From Chitinivibrionales bacterium (lineage in GTDB: Bacteria; Fibrobacterota; Chitinivibrionia; Chitinivibrionales; FEN-1185), in contig DATJAL010000025.1 in assembly GCA_035516255.1 (NCBI GenBank), positions 62,001 to 126,000 of the forward strand: a stretch of 64,000 nt of DNA. The letters run 5' to 3'. The notes beneath the pieces are model-generated. The model worked only from the letters and a program-made list of their open reading frames with translations. It made no database searches and was not told the origin of the DNA. Shown here piece after piece: positions 26,431 to 34,970 of this stretch (positions are counted from its first letter, which is position 1; every line of letters starts with the position of its first letter). The position numbers were made by a program, and so were the translations under genes.

Positions 26431-26483
26431 GCCGCAGAGACACAAGAGGCTTTGTCGTCTCTGTGTCTCCGGGTCTCTGTGGC
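26431..26483. repeat. Family A inverted repeat, copy A4 (short)
   Basis: Arms GCCGCAGAGACACAAGAGGC and GTCTCTGTGTCTCCGGGTCTCTGTGGC nearly touch, so this copy lacks the inner repeat and is only 53 bases. It starts just after the pseudouridine synthase stop. Confidence 0.75.
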
Positions 26484-26638
26484 CATCTTCTCCCTCATTT
26501 ACCAAACATTTTTTCATTTCCGGAATTACCGTCATTCCCTGGCCGTTTAATCCCTTAAAAACATTTCAAAAACGGGGAACGATAATTGCTTTTATTCCCC
26601 GTAGAAACGAGAGAAAGAACGAGGGAAAGGAGCTTTAT

Positions 26639-27541
26639 ATGATTGTCATAACCGGAGCAAGCGGAAAAACGGGGTCAAGGACCGCCGAACTTCTGCTCCT
26701 CAAGAAAAAAGAAATCAGGGTAGTGGGCCGCAACGCCGACCATTTGAAAGTGCTGGAATCAAAAGGCGCGGAGGTGATGACGGGAGACCAGGCGGACGTG
26801 GGATTCCTGACAAAAGCCTTTGCAAAAGCGAAATCGGTTTACCTCATCGTCCCGCCGAAATACGACTCCGATGACTACCGCGCGTATTACAACGCGATCG
26901 GCGACGCCGCGGTTGCCGCGATCAGGAAATCGGGAGTCAGGAAAGTCGTTTTTCTTTCGAGCCTTGGAGCGGAACTGGATTCAGGCACGGGGCCCGTTTT
27001 GGGGCTCCATGATGTGGAGTCAAAGCTCAACACCTTGCGGAAGGTCGACACCGTGGCGATCAGGGCCGGGTTCATGATGGAAAACATTTTGTGGAGCATC
27101 GACATGATCAAGAACAAGAAGATGCTCGGGGATTCCATCGATCCCGAAGTCCCCATCCACCTGGTGGCGGCGCGCGACATCGGCGAGAAAGCGGCCGAAT
27201 TGCTCGAACGGCCCCGGTTCAAGGGTCATACCGTTATCGAGCTGTTCGGTGACCAGCTCACCTACAAGGAAGCGGCGAAGATCGTCGGCGAAAAGCTGGG
27301 GATTCCAGACCTGCCTTACGCCCGCGTGTCGGACAATGATGCGCGAACGTCCATGACGGCCATGGGAGTTTCCAAGCATGTCGCCGACCTTTTTGTCGAA
27401 ATGTCTGAAAGCATGAACGCAGGCAAACTGTCACCCGTAAAGGCCGCATCGGACAAGCCCAACGCTCCAACGCGGTTTGCGATGTTTGTCGAGGAAGTGC
27501 TGGCGCCGGCCTATCGCGCGGCGGTAAAACCCGCGGCATGA
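26639..27541 (+). CDS. NmrA-like NAD(P)-binding protein
   Basis: Atypical short-chain dehydrogenase of the NmrA/YtfG group; these bind NAD(P) and act as quinone reductases or redox sensors. The N-terminal dinucleotide loop is ITGASGKTGSRTAE (GxxGxxG), followed by VVGRNADHL and SVYLIVPPKYDSDDY. The usual SDR Tyr-x3-Lys pair is absent, as expected for the group. Length is 300 aa. AAGGAG before the ATG at 26639 decides the start; a longer frame from 26429 would run through the repeat. Confidence 0.82.
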   Translation: MIVITGASGKTGSRTAELLLLKKKEIRVVGRNADHLKVLESKGAEVMTGDQADVGFLTKAFAKAKSVYLIVPPKYDSDDYRAYYNAIGDAAVAAIRKSGVRKVVFLSSLGAELDSGTGPVLGLHDVESKLNTLRKVDTVAIRAGFMMENILWSIDMIKNKKMLGDSIDPEVPIHLVAARDIGEKAAELLERPRFKGHTVIELFGDQLTYKEAAKIVGEKLGIPDLPYARVSDNDARTSMTAMGVSKHVADLFVEMSESMNAGKLSPVKAASDKPNAPTRFAMFVEEVLAPAYRAAVKPAA

Positions 27542-27894
27542 CGTTTCAAAGGGAGTAGGTATAATGAAATGAAGGCAAGAAATTCGCAGCGGAGGCATGG
27601 TGATCACGGGGCGTCGTGAAGAGAGGCCTTTTGAGTGCTTATGTTTCCGTTGCGAATGTAAAAATCTCTCGCAAAGACTTGAGAGAGGCGGGTCGAGGGC
27701 TCAATTGAAGAACCCCGCCCCAAATGGCGGGGATTCTTCCTTGGCTATGGAATTAGAATATTTTATAGTCGCCCGCTAATCCCGCGCCAAGTCGCGGGGA
27801 ATGCGCGGGCTGTGCCATTCAAGGTTGTGGAAGCAACGCCGGGACAAGGAGTGAAAAACTCTGAATGATCCGTGGTTCTTTGCGGGAGACTTTT
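27542..27894. other. Gene-free interval with hairpins, possible transposon remnant
   Basis: About 350 bases without a credible gene. It holds a strong hairpin, AAGAACCCCGCC (27708-27719) against GGCGGGGATTCTT (27726-27738), of the kind seen at the ends of IS200/IS605 elements, and a second perfect palindrome CCCGCG-CCAAGT-CGCGGG (27781-27798). A 60-residue open frame at 27597-27779 spans the first hairpin but shows no convincing TnpB residues. It may be the scar of an IS605-like element. Confidence 0.35.
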
Positions 27895-28356
27895 TTATGT
27901 CCCCGTGTGCCCGAACCCGCCCGCTCCCCTCTTCGTTTCGGAAATATTTTTTCTTTCCGTAAAATCAACCTTGTTCGCCACGGGCGCGACCACGAGCTGG
28001 GCGACGCGGTCGCCGCGCCTGATGGTAAACGGCGCGCTTCCAATGTTGGCGAGGATGATCTTCACTTCGCCGCGGTAGTCGGAGTCTATGGTGCCGGGAG
28101 AATTGAGCACGAACACGCCGTGCTTTACCGCAAGTCCCGAGCGCGAGCGCACCTGCACCTCAAGCCCCTGCGGGATTTCGAAGCAAAATCCGGTGGGAAC
28201 GAGTGCGCGGCCGCCAGGTTCTAACATAGTCTCGGCTTCAACCGCGGCGCACACGTCGCAGCCGCTGGAGCCTTTGGTCATACGCCGGGGAATAGGAAGG
28301 CCGGCGCCGTGCGGCAGGCGCTGGACGATGATTTTTTTAAAGGATTTTTTTGGCAT
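27895..28356 (-). CDS. dut: dUTP diphosphatase
   Basis: Hydrolyses dUTP to dUMP and pyrophosphate, keeping uracil out of DNA and feeding thymidylate synthesis. Trimeric dUTPase motifs appear in order: GCDV (motif I), RSRSGLA (II), [10 protein letters not shown] with the catalytic Asp (III), RGDRVAQLV (IV) and the closing [10 protein letters not shown] loop (V). At 153 aa it is the normal bacterial length. Downstream of the LUD-domain gene on the same strand but separated from it by a repeat arm. Confidence 0.95.
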   Translation of the reverse strand: MPKKSFKKIIVQRLPHGAGLPIPRRMTKGSSGCDVCAAVEAETMLEPGGRALVPTGFCFEIPQGLEVQVRSRSGLAVKHGVFVLNSPGTIDSDYRGEVKIILANIGSAPFTIRRGDRVAQLVVAPVANKVDFTERKNISETKRGAGGFGHTGT

Positions 28357-28377
28357 ATGCTCTTAAAAAATAAAATT

Positions 28378-28411
28378 GCCGCAGAGACACAGGGAACACA
28401 GAGAAAAAAAT
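28378..28411. repeat. Family A single arm, copy A5
   Basis: GCCGCAGAGACACAGGGAAC followed by ACAGAGAAAAAAATGAG: one outer arm of family A with no opposite arm nearby. Located between dut and the LUD-domain gene. Confidence 0.7.
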
Positions 28412-28423
28412 GAGGCCTGAAAT

Positions 28424-29050
28424 TTAAAAACCCAAGCTTTCCCCGACAATAACCACTTTGATTCTATCCCTAAATGTTGACATGGTGGTAATCATCAGTT
28501 GACTGGCTGCGACTCTCGCTTTGTCAATCAGATCGTCAAAGGAGACGGGCTCACTTTTTGAATGCGGTAGTACGCACAACGGCGCAGCGACGGTCTTCGC
28601 GCGAGCCACTGCTGCGTCCAGGCTCTGCTCAACCTTATTTATTCCGGCGACCATGATTATGTGTTTGGGCCCGTAGCTTAAAGACGCCACCCTGTTGCCG
28701 ATGCCGTCCATATTCACCAGTTCGCCCGTTGCGGAGATGGCATTGGCGCTCATCAGGTAATAATCTGCATTCAAGGCATGGTGGGCAACCCTGTCCATTT
28801 CAACGCCGCTTTTCTCGGCCCGAGGGTCCAAGACTTTATATTCGCCGTTTTTTATGGCATCTGTCAAGCCGACTTCGCCGAGCGTTTCGGAGCCTCCCCA
28901 GGACACCACGCTGCCTTTGGGGATCATCTGAAGCACCTTTTCCAAAGCTTCTTTCTTTGTCTCGCAGTAGAATCCTTGGATGTTTCGGTTTCCAAGTTCC
29001 TTGATCACCTTCTGCGCCAGCAGTGCGTTGTATTTTTGTCGGGGTGTCAT
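28424..29050 (-). CDS. LUD-domain protein (LutC/YkgG-like)
   Basis: Member of the LUD (DUF162) family related to LutC of the lactate-oxidising LutABC complex. The characteristic blocks are visible: GSVVSWGGSETLGEVGL, ADYYLMSANAISATGELVNMDGIGNRVASLSYGPKHIIMVAGINKV. It is 208 aa. No lutA or lutB partner lies nearby, and this long single-domain form is common in anaerobes without LutAB, where its role is unknown. A link to lactate is therefore only suggestive. Confidence 0.82.
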   Translation of the reverse strand: MTPRQKYNALLAQKVIKELGNRNIQGFYCETKKEALEKVLQMIPKGSVVSWGGSETLGEVGLTDAIKNGEYKVLDPRAEKSGVEMDRVAHHALNADYYLMSANAISATGELVNMDGIGNRVASLSYGPKHIIMVAGINKVEQSLDAAVARAKTVAAPLCVLPHSKSEPVSFDDLIDKARVAASQLMITTMSTFRDRIKVVIVGESLGF

Positions 29051-29080
29051 AATTTAAATGCCTCGCTCAAAAAATTAATT

Positions 29081-29144
29081 CACCGCAAAGACGCAAAGGA
29101 CGCAAAGAAGAAGAATCACCACGGAGACACAGAGAACACGGGGA
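29081..29144. repeat. Family A arms in direct orientation, copy A6
   Basis: Two related arms in the same direction: CACCGCAAAGACGCAAAGGA (29081-) and CCACGGAGACACAGAGAACA (29119-). A short direct run of GCAAAGGACGCAAAG is embedded. No right arm is seen. Confidence 0.65.
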
Positions 29145-29218
29145 TTGGAAAGAGATCAAGAAAATTTCTGACCGCTGACCGGTGAATTCTGGCCTCCGTC
29201 TTTCTGCCCGCTTCAAAT

Positions 29219-29241
29219 AAAAAGGGCGCCTCACCGCGCCC
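29219..29241 (-). terminator. Rho-independent terminator of the 29266 gene
   Basis: Minus strand: GGGCGC stem with a six-base loop and GCGCCC, followed by five T, located 25 bases after the stop of the secreted protein gene. Confidence 0.8.
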
Positions 29242-29265
29242 CCTCATTTTATCCTCAACTGCTAT

Positions 29266-30183
29266 TTACTGCTGCATAGGTAAAATCCGCGATTCGGCGG
29301 AAATGCCGTTCTGCTCCAGCCGCAGCACATAAACGCCGTGGTGCGTTCCGATAGATGGGAGAATCAGTTCGTGCGTGCCGGCGGAAAGGAACCGTTCTTG
29401 CGTCGATAAAACGGTCCTGCCCGCGCAATCAATCAGGGAAATCCTCACCGGACCGGCGGCATTGCAGGAAACCGAAAGCCGGTCGTTTGCGATCAGCTCC
29501 GCCCTAAGGCCGGCCGGGCCGGCGTGCAATGGCGCTGCCGTCCGAACATCGGTCCCGCCCTTGAGCCGGAATCGCGCCCAGTCGGAATTCCAGGCACCTT
29601 GAGCAAACGTTATTTGAACGACCTGCAGACCCGTGTCGAGCGTGACGGAATCGACCGCGAAGTTGACGGTCCAATTGTGCCAGATCTCGGTGACTCCGCC
29701 GGGCGGAGGAGTCACCAGCACCACTGCGGGAAGGTTCTTCACCGAATCCGTTTGGACCTTTGTCCCGTTGTAGTAGGTGAGCGTTATAAGGTTCGGCGGC
29801 GCGTTGACATTGGCAAGCTTGAAGTCGACGTAGTACGTGCCGGCGGTGTTGACATGAACGGTATATTTCGGATTCAAACCCTGGGCCATGTATGCCAGAT
29901 GCGAGGTGGGATGCGTGGCATTCACCGAGGAATCGAGCTGGCCGTTGGTGCCGTAGCCGAGGCAGTCATAATCCCAGTTGCTGTAGGCCTGCGTCGTCAC
30001 GTTGCCGCCGCCGACATCCACGAATATTTCCTTTATAACGCCCGGAAGCTGTTGCGGTTTTCCCAGGAGCGTGTCGCCCGCATAGGGCGTGCCCGTGTAG
30101 CCTGGCGGAATCGCGGCGCCGGCCATAGTGACAAACAAGAAACAGACAATAGCTGGTAAGTAAGACTTAACGGGATAAAACAT
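29266..30183 (-). CDS. Secreted carbohydrate-binding-like protein with sorting tail
   Basis: Signal peptide (residues 1-23, ending MAGA-A), then a domain of about 180 residues resembling CBM6/CBM35-type beta-sandwiches: IFVDVGGGN near the start, YTVHVNTAGTYYVDFKLANVN, and VVQITFAQGAWNSDWARFRL at its end. There is no catalytic domain. The last 90 residues (VRISLIDCAGRTVLSTQ…GVYVLRLEQNG…RILPMQQ) are a sorting-type C-terminal domain. A stand-alone secreted CBM would help attach the cell or other enzymes to a polysaccharide; the ligand is unknown. Single gene with its own terminator. Confidence 0.7.
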   Translation of the reverse strand: MFYPVKSYLPAIVCFLFVTMAGAAIPPGYTGTPYAGDTLLGKPQQLPGVIKEIFVDVGGGNVTTQAYSNWDYDCLGYGTNGQLDSSVNATHPTSHLAYMAQGLNPKYTVHVNTAGTYYVDFKLANVNAPPNLITLTYYNGTKVQTDSVKNLPAVVLVTPPPGGVTEIWHNWTVNFAVDSVTLDTGLQVVQITFAQGAWNSDWARFRLKGGTDVRTAAPLHAGPAGLRAELIANDRLSVSCNAAGPVRISLIDCAGRTVLSTQERFLSAGTHELILPSIGTHHGVYVLRLEQNGISAESRILPMQQ

Positions 30184-30502
30184 ATCAACAACTCCTTTTT
30201 TTAAAAAATGGTGCTCTCCAACTGTTCAAAGACGATCCCAACCTTCTCCTTACACGTGTAATATAGCACGCGGAGATCTTTTTTTCCTTAAAAATTTTCC
30301 TCGTTCATGTGTAAACGGGCAGGTTGCATGACCATGTGAAGAAAAATCACCACTGAGACACAGAGAACACGGAGAAGAATAGAGTGAAGAGTTAAGAGTG
30401 AAGGGTGAAGACTGAAGATAAATCAGAAGAATGTTCTAGCCGGCCGCTGACTGGTGACTGATGGCTACTGGAAGCTGACCGCTGTCTTTCCGTCCACTCC
30501 AA
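30184..30502. repeat. Repeat-rich interval with family A copy A7
   Basis: Upstream of the secreted CBM gene. Contains a family A arm at 30348-30377 (ACTGAGACACAGAGAACACG), followed by an inner-type tract of GAGTGAAGAGTTAAGAGTGA style (30380-30420) and a GCTGACTGGTGACTGATGGC tract near 30445-30480. A related CTGACCGCTGACCGG run occurs at about 29170. No gene. Confidence 0.55.
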
Positions 30503-30527
30503 TAAAAAAGGGCGCCTCAAAGCGCCC
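30503..30527 (-). terminator. Rho-independent terminator after pnp
   Basis: Minus strand GGGCGC-TTTGAG-GCGCCC followed by six T, 32 bases after the pnp stop. It ends the nine-gene rimP-pnp operon. Confidence 0.88.
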
Positions 30528-30558
30528 TCTTATTTCATCACAATACTGCGGACTACTG

Positions 30559-32670
30559 CTATTGCTGCGGCTGCGGCGCCTGCTCAGGCTGCTTCAGCAG
30601 CGCTTTCCGCGACAGCTTTACTTTTCCGAACCGGTCGAAGCCGATGAGCTTCACCCGTATGATCTCGTCCATCTTGACCACGTCTTCGGTCTTGGCGACG
30701 CGCTTGAGGTCAAGCTCGGAAATGTGCACCAGGCCTTCCTTGCCCGGCAGGTATTCCACAAACGCGCCGAACTCGACGATGGACTTGACCTTTGCGTCGT
30801 AGATGGCGCCGAGCTCGGGCTCGGCCACGATGCCCCGGATCTTGGCCAGCGCCGCGTCGCGCTGCGCCTTGTTCGTGGCCGCCACCTGCACCGAGCCGTC
30901 GTCTTCGATGAAGATGGTGGTGCCGGTGGTCTCCTGGATCTCGCGCACCACCTTGCCGCCGGGGCCGATTATCTCGCGGATCTTGTCCTTGTCGATCTTG
31001 ATCGTGGTGATCCGCGGCGCATAGTCCGAAAGCTCCTTGCGCGGAGCCGGGATCGCCTTCTCCATTATGTCAATGATGCGCAGCCGGGCGTCATGCGCCT
31101 TGGCAAGCGCCTCGGACAAAAGCTCGGGCGTCACGCCCGCGATCTTGATGTCCATCTGTATCGCGGTGACGCCGTCGCGCGTGCCCGCGACCTTGAAGTC
31201 CATGTCGCCGATGTGGTCCTCGGTGCCGAGGATGTCGGTGAGGATCACGTGGCGGTCGCCCTCCTTGACAAGTCCCATTGCCACGCCGGCCACGTGCGTC
31301 TTTACCGGCACGCCGGCCGCCATGAGCGACAGCGACCCGCCGCACACGGTGGCCATCGACGACGAGCCGTTTGACTCGAGGATCTCCGACACGATGCGGA
31401 TGGTGTAGGGAAAACTTTTCTCGTCGGGCAGGATGGGCGCGAGCGACACCTCGGCCAGGTGTCCGTGCCCCACTTCGCGCCTGCTCACCGAACCGAGGCG
31501 CTTCACCTCGCCCACGGAGAACGGCGGGAAGTTGTAGTGCAGCATGTACGACTTGTCGTATTCGCCCTGGATGTCCTCGATGTGCTGCTCGTCGAGCTTG
31601 GTGCCGAGCGTGGTTGACACAAGCGACTGGGTCTCGCCCCGCGTGAACAGGGCCGAGCCGTGCGCGCGCGGCAGGATGTCGAGGTCGCAGGTGATGTCGC
31701 GGACCTGGTCGAACCCCCGTCCGCCGATGCGCTCGCCCTTGTCAAGGATGGCCCTGCGCATGTCCTCTTTCTCGATTTCGTGCAGCGCCTCGGCCATGGC
31801 TTTTTCCTTCTCGGGATATTTTTCCTTGAGTTTTTCTTGCACTTCCTCGAGAAGCTTCTTGACGCCCTTGTAACGGGTCTTCTTGTCGCCGTTGAAGCTT
31901 GTCTCGTGGAACCTGTCCTTGACAATCTCCAACACGTCGGCGCGGATCGCGCTCTCTTCGGTGGCGTCGGGCGCCACGTACGGTTCGCGCTTTACGCCTG
32001 CCTTGGCGACCAGATCCTTCTGCATGGCAACGAGCTTCTTGATCTCGCCGTGCGCGAGCATGATCGCGTCGACGATCACGTTTTCCTTCACCTCGCTGGC
32101 ATTTCCCTCCACCATCACGATGGAGTCTTCCGATCCGGCTACGACCAGCGAGAGCCGTCCGGCCTCAGCCTCGGCCAGCGTGGGATATACCTTGAGCTTG
32201 TCGTTGGCCAGTCCCACCCGAACGGCCGCGATGGGCATGAGAAAGGGGATGTCCGAAAGGCAGAGCGCGCATGATGCCGCGGTGATCGCCATGACGTCGG
32301 CGTCGTAGGTCTCGTCGGCCGAAATCACGGTGTTGATGATCTGCAGTTCGTTACGGTAGGTTTTTGGGAATAGGGGCCTTATGGGCCGGTCGACGAGACG
32401 GGCGCACAGCACTTCCTTTTCGGTGGGCTTGCCTTCGCGCCTGAAATAGCCGCCCGGTATCTTGCCGGCAGCGTAGGTCTTGGCGATGTACTCAACGGTG
32501 AGCGGAAAAAAATCCTGCTCTTTGAATTCGTTGCCCGCGCATGCGGTTGACAGCACCATGGTGTCGCCGATCCGGGCGACCGCCGCGCCGCCCGCCTGCT
32601 TGGCGATACGGCCTGTTTCGAGTGTCACATTCACTCCGCCGATGATTGCATCGACTTTCTGATGACTCAT
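30559..32670 (-). CDS. pnp: Polyribonucleotide nucleotidyltransferase (PNPase)
   Basis: Phosphorolytic 3'-to-5' exoribonuclease and component of RNA degradation complexes. The order is classic: first RNase PH domain (about 1-220), all-helical linker, second RNase PH domain (about 310-540), KH domain with IIGPGGKVVREIQ near 560, and S1 domain near 625-690 (GAIYDAKVKSIVEFGAFVEYLPGKEGLVHISEL). Length 703 aa is standard. The ATG at 32670 has AGGAGAG in front. Last gene of the operon and 36 bases after rpsO; in many bacteria pnp autoregulates through RNase III cleavage of this intergenic region, but I see no large hairpin here. Confidence 0.97.
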   Translation of the reverse strand: MSHQKVDAIIGGVNVTLETGRIAKQAGGAAVARIGDTMVLSTACAGNEFKEQDFFPLTVEYIAKTYAAGKIPGGYFRREGKPTEKEVLCARLVDRPIRPLFPKTYRNELQIINTVISADETYDADVMAITAASCALCLSDIPFLMPIAAVRVGLANDKLKVYPTLAEAEAGRLSLVVAGSEDSIVMVEGNASEVKENVIVDAIMLAHGEIKKLVAMQKDLVAKAGVKREPYVAPDATEESAIRADVLEIVKDRFHETSFNGDKKTRYKGVKKLLEEVQEKLKEKYPEKEKAMAEALHEIEKEDMRRAILDKGERIGGRGFDQVRDITCDLDILPRAHGSALFTRGETQSLVSTTLGTKLDEQHIEDIQGEYDKSYMLHYNFPPFSVGEVKRLGSVSRREVGHGHLAEVSLAPILPDEKSFPYTIRIVSEILESNGSSSMATVCGGSLSLMAAGVPVKTHVAGVAMGLVKEGDRHVILTDILGTEDHIGDMDFKVAGTRDGVTAIQMDIKIAGVTPELLSEALAKAHDARLRIIDIMEKAIPAPRKELSDYAPRITTIKIDKDKIREIIGPGGKVVREIQETTGTTIFIEDDGSVQVAATNKAQRDAALAKIRGIVAEPELGAIYDAKVKSIVEFGAFVEYLPGKEGLVHISELDLKRVAKTEDVVKMDEIIRVKLIGFDRFGKVKLSRKALLKQPEQAPQPQQ

Positions 32671-32706
32671 GAATCTCTCCTGAAAGCAGCAACTCCGGTT
32701 GCGGAA

Positions 32707-32976
32707 CTACTTTCTGATGTTAAGTTTTTTGATGAGTAACCGGTATTTTTCTATGTTGTGTTTCTTCAAATAATCGAGCAGGGATTTCCGCTGCCCCACC
32801 AGCTTGAGCAGGCCCTGGCGCGAGTGATGGTCGCGCACATGGCCCTTGGCGTGTTCGGTGAGGAAATTGATCCGTTCGGTGAGCAGCGCGACCTGGACGC
32901 CGGAGTCCCCGGTGTCGGCTGCGCTTTTTCCGTACTCCTTGACGAGCGCCTGATTGCGTTCCTTGGCTATCGGCAT
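32707..32976 (-). CDS. rpsO: 30S ribosomal protein S15
   Basis: Primary 16S rRNA-binding protein of the small subunit platform. The full 89-residue sequence shows the S15 signature [48 protein letters not shown] and the conserved C-terminus Y-R-L-L-I. It begins inside the end of ribF (10-base overlap) with AGGAGAAGGA in front of the ATG, so the two are translationally linked. Autoregulation of rpsO by S15 is common, but no pseudoknot can be judged here by eye. Confidence 0.97.
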   Translation of the reverse strand: MPIAKERNQALVKEYGKSAADTGDSGVQVALLTERINFLTEHAKGHVRDHHSRQGLLKLVGQRKSLLDYLKKHNIEKYRLLIKKLNIRK

Positions 32977-33914
32977 ATTCCTTCTCCTGCAAAAAAGTTT
33001 TTTATTGCGTCAACGTCTTTTTTCATCTGTGCTACGAGCTTGTCCTGCTTCGCGAACTGCATGTCCTTCCTGACAAGACCGTGCAGCCACAGGTGCGCTG
33101 TCTCACCTTCGCCGGGAACCTCGCCTGTGAAATCGAACTCGTGGAATTCAAGGTGAAAATCACGGTTGGAAAAGGTCGGACAGTTTCCAAAATAAAACGC
33201 TCCCTGCCATTTTCTCGCCCCGTGCTCCAGCACGGCCGCGTACACCCCCGGCGGAGGAAGCACTTTATCAGCGGAAGGCCGCGAAAAATTCAGTGTCGGG
33301 AACCCCAGCTTCGTGCCCTGTTGCATCCCCGATATTCTCGCCGCGGATACAAGATACGGGTGTCCCAGCATCGCCACCGCTTCCTCAACCCCGCCTTCCA
33401 GAAGCTTCCTTCGAATCTCGGTTGAAGAAACGACCGTTTCCCGAAGCTTGAGGGGCGCCACGGGAAGGACGTAAATATGGTTCCTGCCAGTGCCGGACTG
33501 CAAAAAGTTTTTGTTCCCGGCTTGCTTTTTGCCAAAGGTGTGCTGCTCGCCCATCACCCACTCCCTGGCCCGGAGCTTCCCCACGATCACCTTTTCCACG
33601 AAGTCCGAAGAGGACGTTTCCGCGAATTCGCGGTTAAAAGGAATCCACGCCAGGTAATCAGCGCCAAGTTTACCGATCAGAAACGCCTTTTCCTCGAGCG
33701 TCGAAAGCACGGGCTGGGCAGATTCAGGTGAAACCACCGTGCGGGTATGGGGGTCAAAAGTGACAATGACGCTGGCAAGGCCTTTTTCCTTTGCCCGTTT
33801 CACCACCTCGCTGATAAGCGCGGCGTGGCCCCGGTGCACGCCGTCGAAATTTCCGACGGTGACGACGGAGGCCTTAATTGATTTCGGGAGTTTCTGGTAT
33901 GGGATTAATTTCAT
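32967..33914 (-). CDS. ribF: Bifunctional riboflavin kinase / FAD synthetase
   Basis: Makes FMN and FAD from riboflavin and ATP. The N-terminal adenylyltransferase has the nucleotide motifs [10 protein letters not shown] (residues 22-31) and a C-terminal-side [10 protein letters not shown]. The C-terminal riboflavin kinase region carries [11 protein letters not shown] near 210 and PPPGVYAA, then [16 protein letters not shown]. Length 315 aa is normal. Its placement between truB and rpsO is the usual one in bacteria. A family B repeat lies between it and truB, inside the operon. Confidence 0.95.
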   Translation of the reverse strand: MKLIPYQKLPKSIKASVVTVGNFDGVHRGHAALISEVVKRAKEKGLASVIVTFDPHTRTVVSPESAQPVLSTLEEKAFLIGKLGADYLAWIPFNREFAETSSSDFVEKVIVGKLRAREWVMGEQHTFGKKQAGNKNFLQSGTGRNHIYVLPVAPLKLRETVVSSTEIRRKLLEGGVEEAVAMLGHPYLVSAARISGMQQGTKLGFPTLNFSRPSADKVLPPPGVYAAVLEHGARKWQGAFYFGNCPTFSNRDFHLEFHEFDFTGEVPGEGETAHLWLHGLVRKDMQFAKQDKLVAQMKKDVDAIKNFFAGEGICR

Positions 33915-33931
33915 AGATTAATAATTCAGTT

Positions 33932-34061
33932 GGGCGTTCCCCCTTGTAGAGGCACGGAATCGCGTGCCTTCACAAAGGGTCGGTTCTACCCCTTCGGGTA
34001 CTTCCAAGGGGCGTCCGGGCAGCACCGCGCTCCGGCGCGGCCTCCGGTCGCCCCTAACGCC
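33932..34061 (+). repeat. Family B repeat, copy B3, inside the nusA-infB operon
   Basis: Begins GGGCGTTCCCCCTTG at 33932 and ends CGCCCCTAACGCC at 34061, so its ends form GGCGTT / AACGCC. The interior has several perfect palindromes, for example AAGGCACGC-type arms near 33948-33980 and CCGCGCTCCGGCGCGG. It fills the gap between truB and ribF. Confidence 0.75.
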
Positions 34062-34092
34062 TGTTCTTAGTTATTGCTCCATTCCTTAAAGT

Positions 34093-34968
34093 CTAGTAAT
34101 TAACAGAGAGAAAAACTTTTAACGGGTGATAGATATTATCGTCTTTTCGTGACAGGACCGCCGCTATTTCGTCCTTCTCCGTGTACGCAATCACCGTTTT
34201 ATCCGTCAGATTAGTCCCGTCCGTCCTAATATCTTTTCCTTTGGCAATCGCCTCGCATTGGTCAGCCGTCACCTTTACCGACGGCAACGAACTTAACGCT
34301 TGACTGACAGGAACAACATGCTTTTCAATGTCATCGATTCCTTCCAGTAATACCGCATTCTCAACCGTAAACGGTCCTATTGCCAAACGTTTTATGAACG
34401 ACGCGTGTCCGAAGGTCCCGAGTGCCGCCGCGATGTCCCGGCAAAGGGCACGCACGTACGTGCCGCTCGAGCAGGTGAGGTCGAGGGCCGCCTCGCCTTT
34501 TTTTTCGTCATACGACGAAAGCGCCAGCGAATACACCGTCACCCGCGCCCGGCCAAGCTCGAATTCCACCTGCTTTCTCGCAAGGTCGTAGGCCCGCCGG
34601 CCGCGCACCTTTTTCGCGGAATATTTCGGCGGCGTCTGAAGCAGTTCACCGGTGAACCTGGGCAACGCCGCCTCAACCTCTTCCCAAGACGGGACGCGGC
34701 CGCCGCCCTTTACAATAGTTCCCTCTGTGTCAAGCGTATCGGTCTCGGCGCCGAACCGTAACCCGAACGCATATTTTTTGGGTTCGGCCGGCAGGTACGG
34801 CAGGAGCCGCGTAGCGTCGCCGATGCCGCAGATGAGAAGGCCGCTGGCGAGCGGGTCGAGCGTGCCCGCGTGGCCGACCTTGGCGCCGCCGAGCCCCTTG
34901 CGCACCTGCCGCACGATGTCAAACGAGGTGGGCCCCGAGGGCTTGTTCACAAACAGGAAACCGTCCAC
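34093..34968 (-). CDS. truB: tRNA pseudouridine-55 synthase
   Basis: Forms pseudouridine 55 in the T-loop of tRNAs. The catalytic aspartate is D38 in GHAGTLDPLASGLL; KxSGPTSFD at the N-terminus and YSAKKVRGRRAYDLAR are TruB hallmarks, as are SSGTYVRALCRDIA and GxxAxxxxLxRxxIGPF. Length 291 aa is normal, including the PUA-like C-terminal part. It follows nrnA with only two bases between stop and start, within the translation operon. Confidence 0.96.
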   Translation of the reverse strand: MDGFLFVNKPSGPTSFDIVRQVRKGLGGAKVGHAGTLDPLASGLLICGIGDATRLLPYLPAEPKKYAFGLRFGAETDTLDTEGTIVKGGGRVPSWEEVEAALPRFTGELLQTPPKYSAKKVRGRRAYDLARKQVEFELGRARVTVYSLALSSYDEKKGEAALDLTCSSGTYVRALCRDIAAALGTFGHASFIKRLAIGPFTVENAVLLEGIDDIEKHVVPVSQALSSLPSVKVTADQCEAIAKGKDIRTDGTNLTDKTVIAYTEKDEIAAVLSRKDDNIYHPLKVFLSVNY

Positions 34969-34970
34969 AC

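Noticed and set aside
27708-27738. Intrinsic terminator of the NmrA-like gene
   Set aside because: Stem is strong, but no T tract follows and the site is about 170 bases past the stop.
33932-34061. Integron attC site
   Set aside because: Ends have GGCGTT/AACGCC but do not fit the GTTRRRY / RYYYAAC core consensus, and there is no integrase.
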